From the NCBI GenBank assembly GCA_021775835.1, contig JAJFHC010000029.1:1-8550 (forward strand): a stretch of DNA of 8,550 bases, given 5' to 3'. The first letter of the stretch is position 1, and each line of letters opens with the position of its first letter. The position numbers and the translations under genes are program-made. Positions 5,393 to 8,550 of the stretch are shown here, piece by piece. The notes under the pieces were generated by a model that was given only the letters and a program-made list of their open reading frames with translations, did not search any database and was not told the DNA's origin. This stretch comes from Hyphomicrobiales bacterium. GTDB taxonomy: Bacteria; Pseudomonadota; Alphaproteobacteria; Rhizobiales; JAJFHC01.

Positions 5393-6145
5393 ATGACGAT
5401 CAATGGTTACAGGCTGCCTGCCATGTCTTCGCTGATCCTCTGGGGTCTGCTGTGGGAAACCTTTGGCCGTCTCGGTGTGACTTTCTTCATTCCGCCGCTG
5501 TCGGAGGTTTTGTACACGCTGTTTTCGATTATCGGCACGCCTGCCTTCGTCAAGGCGCTGTCTGAAACCGCGTACGCCTTCATCATGGGCGTGCTGTTTG
5601 CCGTGTTCATCGGGGTTCCCACTGGAATCATGATGGGCAAGAGCCGGCTCCTGGATGAGTTGCTGCTGCCGTGGGTGAACATTTTCCTCAGCGCGCCGCT
5701 GACAGCCCTGGTGCCCGTGCTGATGGTGCTGTTTGGCTTCGGCATGAAGTCGATCATCATCACCACGACACTGTTTGCCATCTGGATCATCATTCTGAAC
5801 TCCCGTGCCGGGGTGATGCAGATCAACCGGTCACTGGTCGACATGGCCCGGTCCTTCGGCGCGTCGCCCATGGATGCTTTCGTCAAGATCTATTTCTGGG
5901 CAGCGTTGCCGGAAATCCTCGGCGGCATCCGCATCGGCATCATCCGGGCCGTGAAGGGTGTTATCATCGGCCAGCTCCTGATCTCGATTGTCGGTTTCGG
6001 TGCCCTGTTCGAGCTCTATTCGTCCAACTTCCTGATGAAGCACTTCTGGGCGGTCCTTATCGTGCTGTTCGGTATGGCTTTCACCATTTCCGAACTCCTG
6101 GCCTATTTCGAGCGGCGGGTGAGCTACTACGCGGCCAAGCGCTGA
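5393..6145 (+). CDS. ABC transporter permease 2 (NitT/TauT-type, BPD_transp_1 family)
   Basis: This is a second inner-membrane permease of 250 residues, clearly a distant paralogue of permease 1 and not a duplicate. Hydrophobic segments include SLILWGLLWETFG, AYAFIMGVLFAVFIGVPTGIMM, PLTALVPVLMVLFGFG, SIIITTTLFAIWIIIL, VKGVIIGQLLISIVGFG and FWAVLIVLFGMAFTI. The ATPase-contact loop reads DMARSFGASPMDAFVKIYFWAALP, with the EAA-loop glycine in place. The ATG at 5393 lies nine bases after the ATPase stop; its nearest ribosome-site-like GTGGAG is twelve bases away, within the end of the ATPase gene, so coupling is likely. This is the last gene of the operon. The next gene is convergent after only 18 bases, with no visible terminator between them. 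Confidence 0.9.
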   Translation: MTINGYRLPAMSSLILWGLLWETFGRLGVTFFIPPLSEVLYTLFSIIGTPAFVKALSETAYAFIMGVLFAVFIGVPTGIMMGKSRLLDELLLPWVNIFLSAPLTALVPVLMVLFGFGMKSIIITTTLFAIWIIILNSRAGVMQINRSLVDMARSFGASPMDAFVKIYFWAALPEILGGIRIGIIRAVKGVIIGQLLISIVGFGALFELYSSNFLMKHFWAVLIVLFGMAFTISELLAYFERRVSYYAAKR

Positions 6146-6163
6146 GCGTGTTTATGAGGCGCG

Positions 6164-6628
6164 TTACGTCACGTCGATGTCGAAGTGAAGCACGTCCTCC
6201 CGCGTCCCGAGCTTGGTGTAGAGATCGACGGCGGGCAAATCCCCATGGTCAGCCTGAACGAAGATGACATACGCCCCGCGCCGTGAAGCAATGGCCTTGA
6301 GGTGGTCGATCAGACCGGTTGCAATGCCCCGGCGCCGGTGCCCGGCCGAGACGGCGAGATCGTAGATGTAGATTTCACGGCGCTCGCGCTCGAACTTCCT
6401 GAGTTCGTAGGCCGCGAGGCCGCCCACCACGGCGTTTTCGCTCTCTGCAACCAGGGCAATGAAACTGTCGCTTTCCAGCATGTCACGAAGGTAGCCGTCG
6501 CGAGGCTGTGCTGCGGTGTAAGTGTCCACGTCTTCGAAAGCCTCGCCGAAAACGGCGAGCAGTTTCCGCATGACGCTAACGTCGGTTGCCGTGAGGTGGC
6601 GGATAGTCGGCGCTGATGTGTTGGTCAT
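6164..6628 (-). CDS. aac(3)-I: GNAT acetyltransferase of the AAC(3)-I aminoglycoside 3-N-acetyltransferase family
   Basis: This is a 154-residue cytosolic acetyl-CoA-dependent N-acetyltransferase. From about residue 33 to the end it follows the AAC(3)-I pattern closely, as recalled from memory. The matching blocks are [31 protein letters not shown], the stretch [35 protein letters not shown] (acetyl-CoA pyrophosphate loop, 97-111), [17 protein letters not shown] and [20 protein letters not shown](3)-I enzymes acetylate the 3-amino group of gentamicin-type aminoglycosides. The length matches, and no residue that I recognise as essential is missing. There is no integron or transposon signature, so this looks like a resident chromosomal homologue. 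Whether it inactivates a drug or serves another amine is unproven. The ATG is 37 bases after the preceding GNAT, in a probable operon. Confidence 0.87.
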   Translation of the reverse strand: MTNTSAPTIRHLTATDVSVMRKLLAVFGEAFEDVDTYTAAQPRDGYLRDMLESDSFIALVAESENAVVGGLAAYELRKFERERREIYIYDLAVSAGHRRRGIATGLIDHLKAIASRRGAYVIFVQADHGDLPAVDLYTKLGTREDVLHFDIDVT

Positions 6629-6665
6629 TGTTTCCGGTCTCCGGTGGCATTGGCGGGGCGGCCGC

Positions 6666-7133
6666 TCAACCGGCGGTCCTCAGATCCAGCGAGAGTTTGG
6701 GAAGAACCCTGCCGGGAATCGACCCTGACGGAACCACACCGATGTCGCTGGCGCCCATCCGGCGGTAGAAGGGCGCAGCGTCCGGATCGGCTTCGATAAT
6801 GAGCTGTTCTGCCCCCAGGTGCCTGGCCGTATCCCGTGCCCAGTCGAAAAGGCAGCGGCCGATGCCGCCACGCATGGCCGCCGGGTCAACGAACAGCTTG
6901 AGCAATTCCGCGTCGTCGCCATCGACCCCGACCTGAACGATGCCGGCCGGCGTCCCGTCAGAGTCGGCCACGGCGACATGGGTTGACGTCAACTCTTGCG
7001 CTGTCAACGTCAGCTCTTCGCGGCACGCTTCCATGAACGCCTGATCGTAACCCCAAACGGCCTTGGACCGCATGCACAGGTCGCTGAGCAGTGACAGTTC
7101 GTCGGCTTTTGGTTGGCGTATGAAAGGTGCCAC
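6666..7133 (-). CDS. GNAT family N-acetyltransferase, substrate unknown
   Basis: This is a 155-residue GNAT enzyme. It has an N-terminal helical section ([31 protein letters not shown]), then the substrate-side strands and a clear acetyl-CoA loop [23 protein letters not shown] with R88GGIGR93. A C-terminal motif B follows ([21 protein letters not shown]). The [10 protein letters not shown] opening is a pattern I associate with a common, uncharacterised group of bacterial GNATs. It starts with GTG at 7133, supported by GGGAGG four bases upstream. It lies 66 bases downstream of the oxygenase gene and 37 bases upstream of the AAC(3)-I-like gene, all on the minus strand, which suggests one transcript. 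It shares only the general fold with the next GNAT and is not a recent duplicate. Confidence 0.88.
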   Translation of the reverse strand: MAPFIRQPKADELSLLSDLCMRSKAVWGYDQAFMEACREELTLTAQELTSTHVAVADSDGTPAGIVQVGVDGDDAELLKLFVDPAAMRGGIGRCLFDWARDTARHLGAEQLIIEADPDAAPFYRRMGASDIGVVPSGSIPGRVLPKLSLDLRTAG

Positions 7134-7199
7134 GTTGCCTCCCGTGTGGAACTGGTATTAGACGAGGGTCGGGTCACTGACCATGTGCAACGACGGCTG

Positions 7200-8162
7200 T
7201 CACGGAGCGGGAATGTTGGCGATCGGGAATGTGCGCCTCCAGATATCCTGGATATATTCCCCGAACACGACCGGGTCGGACACCGCGGGTTCTTCGCCAA
7301 TGAGGGGACCAATCAGCGCTTCATGACCCGGATTCACAAACACCGGTATCGAGTATCGGTCACGTCTCTCCCGGTTGATGACACGGTGCGGCGTGGAGGA
7401 GAACCGTCCGTTCGTCCACATCTGCATGATGTTTCCAAGATTGATGACAAAAGTATCCTTGATCGACGGCGCGCTGATCCATTCGCCACTCTTGTTCTGT
7501 ATCTCCAGCCCGCAGCCGTCATCCTGCCACAGGATGGTGAAGGCGCCGGCATCCGTGTGCGGCACCACCCCGATGTCATTGACGTGTTCAGGGTTCTCCT
7601 GGTGGGGATAATGATTGAGCTTCAGCATCGACATGGGTTTTTCGAAACAGGACCGCAACACGCCGTGGTCCAGATCGAGGGCCAGTTCAAAACCGCGCAG
7701 AAGCATTTGAGACAACTTTTCCGTCGCCTCGAAATAGTCCAGCATGGTCTCTCTCAGCCCGGGCTGATCGGCCGGCCACTGATTGGGCCCGTCCAGAACA
7801 TGCCGGTCGTTCGGGGGGCGGTCGTAGCCCACCCAGAAACCTTCCTGATGGCTTCGGCCGGCGCGTTCTTCCCCGTCATAGCTGGTGTACTTCAGAGGCA
7901 GGTAACCCCTTAGCCGTTGGTCGATCCTGGTTTCCATTTTTGAGGCTGTGGGTCGTGCGAAAAAGACTTGCGCCTCGTGATGCAGTCGCTCGAGCAAGTC
8001 AGCGTCCACACCATGATTGCGCACGTAGAAGAAACCCACATCGGTACACGCCTCAGCCAACTGGTTGATCATGGCCTGATCCGGGCGGTCGGAGGCCAGG
8101 GAACTCAGGTCGATCTGGGGTATCTCGGAAAAATCCAGTCGTCTTGAAAGGGGTATCGCCAT
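7200..8162 (-). CDS. 2-oxoglutarate/Fe(II)-dependent oxygenase, isopenicillin N synthase family
   Basis: This is a 320-residue cytosolic non-haem iron oxygenase that couples 2-oxoglutarate decarboxylation to oxidation of a small molecule. The N-terminal DIOX_N region (IPQIDLSSL, then ACTDVGFFYVRNHGV at 39-52) leads to the jelly-roll core. Visible iron ligands are His202 and Asp204 (VPHTDAGAFTIL) and His259 (STPHRVIN). Arg269 and Ser271 (RYSIPVF) bind the 2-oxoglutarate carboxylate, and NHYP at 183-186 is the usual second contact. All catalytic positions are intact. The ATG at 8162 is chosen because the conserved domain starts a few residues later; its ribosome site (CGGA) is weak. An upstream ATG at 8228 adds 22 residues with no ribosome site or conserved content. 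Two GNAT genes follow on the same strand. Family members include plant hormone-type and antibiotic oxidases, so the substrate cannot be assigned. Confidence 0.92.
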   Translation of the reverse strand: MAIPLSRRLDFSEIPQIDLSSLASDRPDQAMINQLAEACTDVGFFYVRNHGVDADLLERLHHEAQVFFARPTASKMETRIDQRLRGYLPLKYTSYDGEERAGRSHQEGFWVGYDRPPNDRHVLDGPNQWPADQPGLRETMLDYFEATEKLSQMLLRGFELALDLDHGVLRSCFEKPMSMLKLNHYPHQENPEHVNDIGVVPHTDAGAFTILWQDDGCGLEIQNKSGEWISAPSIKDTFVINLGNIMQMWTNGRFSSTPHRVINRERRDRYSIPVFVNPGHEALIGPLIGEEPAVSDPVVFGEYIQDIWRRTFPIANIPAP

Positions 8163-8367
8163 GTCGTTCCGTCCAGCGTGAAGGGTCGTCCGATGAAGCG
8201 TAGGAGCAAGCAACGGGCGTGTAAACATTTCACTGCAACGGCAAAGCGGTTAGAAATGAACCGACCAAACGTCAATCGTGCAGGGCCACCGATACCGGCG
8301 ACTTGGTTAGCGGCGATGAAGACGTCTGGCGGTCAACGTCCTTGGGTCGAAATTATCAGGAGGCGGC
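8163..8367. other. Divergent intergenic region between oxygenase and MBL-fold genes
   Basis: About 205 bases separate the oxygenase start from the MBL-fold gene on the opposite strand, so promoters for both should lie here. I see no convincing -35/-10 pair. A 6-bp inverted repeat CATTTC (8226-8231) and GAAATG (8253-8258) is present. The ATCAAATTGGT-type motif found upstream of gntR does not recur here, which gives no support for these genes being in the same regulon. Confidence 0.5.
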
Positions 8368-8550
8368 ATGCCCACGAAAATCGGAACGACCTGGTTTGAA
8401 CACAAACGCATCGATGATGACATCACATTCATCTGGGAGCCTTATGTCGACCCGCTGCTCCGCTGCAACATCTGGCTGGTGCGCGGCAGCGAGCGCGACG
8501 CGCTGATCGACAGCGGCCTCGGTGTTGTCAGCCTGAAACAGGCCGTCGAT
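8368..8550 (+). CDS. Metallo-beta-lactamase-fold hydrolase, N-terminal part (cut by window edge)
   Basis: The first 61 residues of a protein are present, beginning MPTKIGTTWFEHKRIDDDITFIWEPYV. The stretch CNIWLVRGSERDALIDSGLG is the typical first beta-strand pair of the metallo-beta-lactamase fold, where the NxxLVxG...LIDxGxG pattern precedes the HxHxDH metal site. That metal site would lie just beyond the right edge and is not visible, so metal binding and hydrolase activity are expected but not shown. A very strong ribosome site, AGGAGG, lies four bases before the ATG. The gene diverges from the oxygenase. Most environmental members of this fold are hydrolases of small esters, thioesters or lactones; the substrate here is unknown. 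Confidence 0.85.
   Translation, partial: MPTKIGTTWFEHKRIDDDITFIWEPYVDPLLRCNIWLVRGSERDALIDSGLGVVSLKQAVD

Noticed and set aside
6146..6163. Search for a bidirectional terminator between permease 2 and the AAC(3)-I-like gene
   Set aside because: The gap is only 18 bases and contains no inverted repeat or T/A runs.
7172..7182. GGTCACTGACC palindrome between oxygenase and GNAT genes
   Set aside because: The single-base centre cannot form an RNA hairpin, there is no second copy, and no promoter is visible nearby; chance is likely.
7113..7913. Long plus-strand frame (266 codons) opposite the oxygenase gene
   Set aside because: Antisense shadow of an intact oxygenase with all catalytic residues; the His/Val/Arg-rich translation matches no family I know.
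8226..8258. CATTTC/GAAATG inverted repeat upstream of the oxygenase, considered as an operator
   Set aside because: Six-base arms 21 bases apart with no second copy; kept only as a note in the intergenic description.

Overview
The window looks like ordinary chromosome of a moderately GC-rich alphaproteobacterium. This rests on codon use, a FadR-type GntR regulator paired with a taurine/nitrate-type ABC importer, an FAH-family hydrolase and the general style of the proteins. The species cannot be named from the sequence. There is no tRNA, rRNA, CRISPR array, insertion sequence or phage gene.

Layout. (1) Positions 1-859, minus strand: a small YdcH/DUF465-like coiled-coil protein is followed after one base by a tandem-domain, UspE-like universal stress protein that runs off the left edge. 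(2) About 860-1175: mostly non-coding, with a possible FNR-type half-site and a GC-rich inverted repeat. (3) 1176-1862, minus: an FAH-family hydrolase of the fumarylpyruvate/acylpyruvate hydrolase type. (4) 1863-2032: an AT-rich divergent promoter region with two inverted copies of an 11-bp operator-like motif. (5) 2033-6145, plus: a five-gene operon encoding a GntR/FCD repressor, a periplasmic binding protein, permease 1, an ATPase and permease 2. A strong stem-loop separates the binding-protein gene from the membrane components. (6) 6164-8162, minus: an isopenicillin-N-synthase-type 2-oxoglutarate/Fe(II) oxygenase, a GNAT acetyltransferase, and a GNAT that closely resembles AAC(3)-I aminoglycoside acetyltransferases. 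(7) From 8368, plus: the start of a metallo-beta-lactamase-fold hydrolase, cut by the right edge.

How the parts work together (inference). The FCD repressor probably senses a small organic acid. It likely controls both its own importer operon and the divergent FAH hydrolase through the paired motifs. That would make 1176-6145 one uptake-and-breakdown module for a small, probably anionic, organic compound. The oxygenase and the MBL-fold hydrolase next door could be further catabolic steps, but only proximity supports this. The substrate cannot be read from the sequence.

The most notable items are the chromosomal AAC(3)-I-like gene, the paired operators, the heterodimeric permease layout, and the stem-loop after the binding-protein gene. 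No wholly new type of system is evident.
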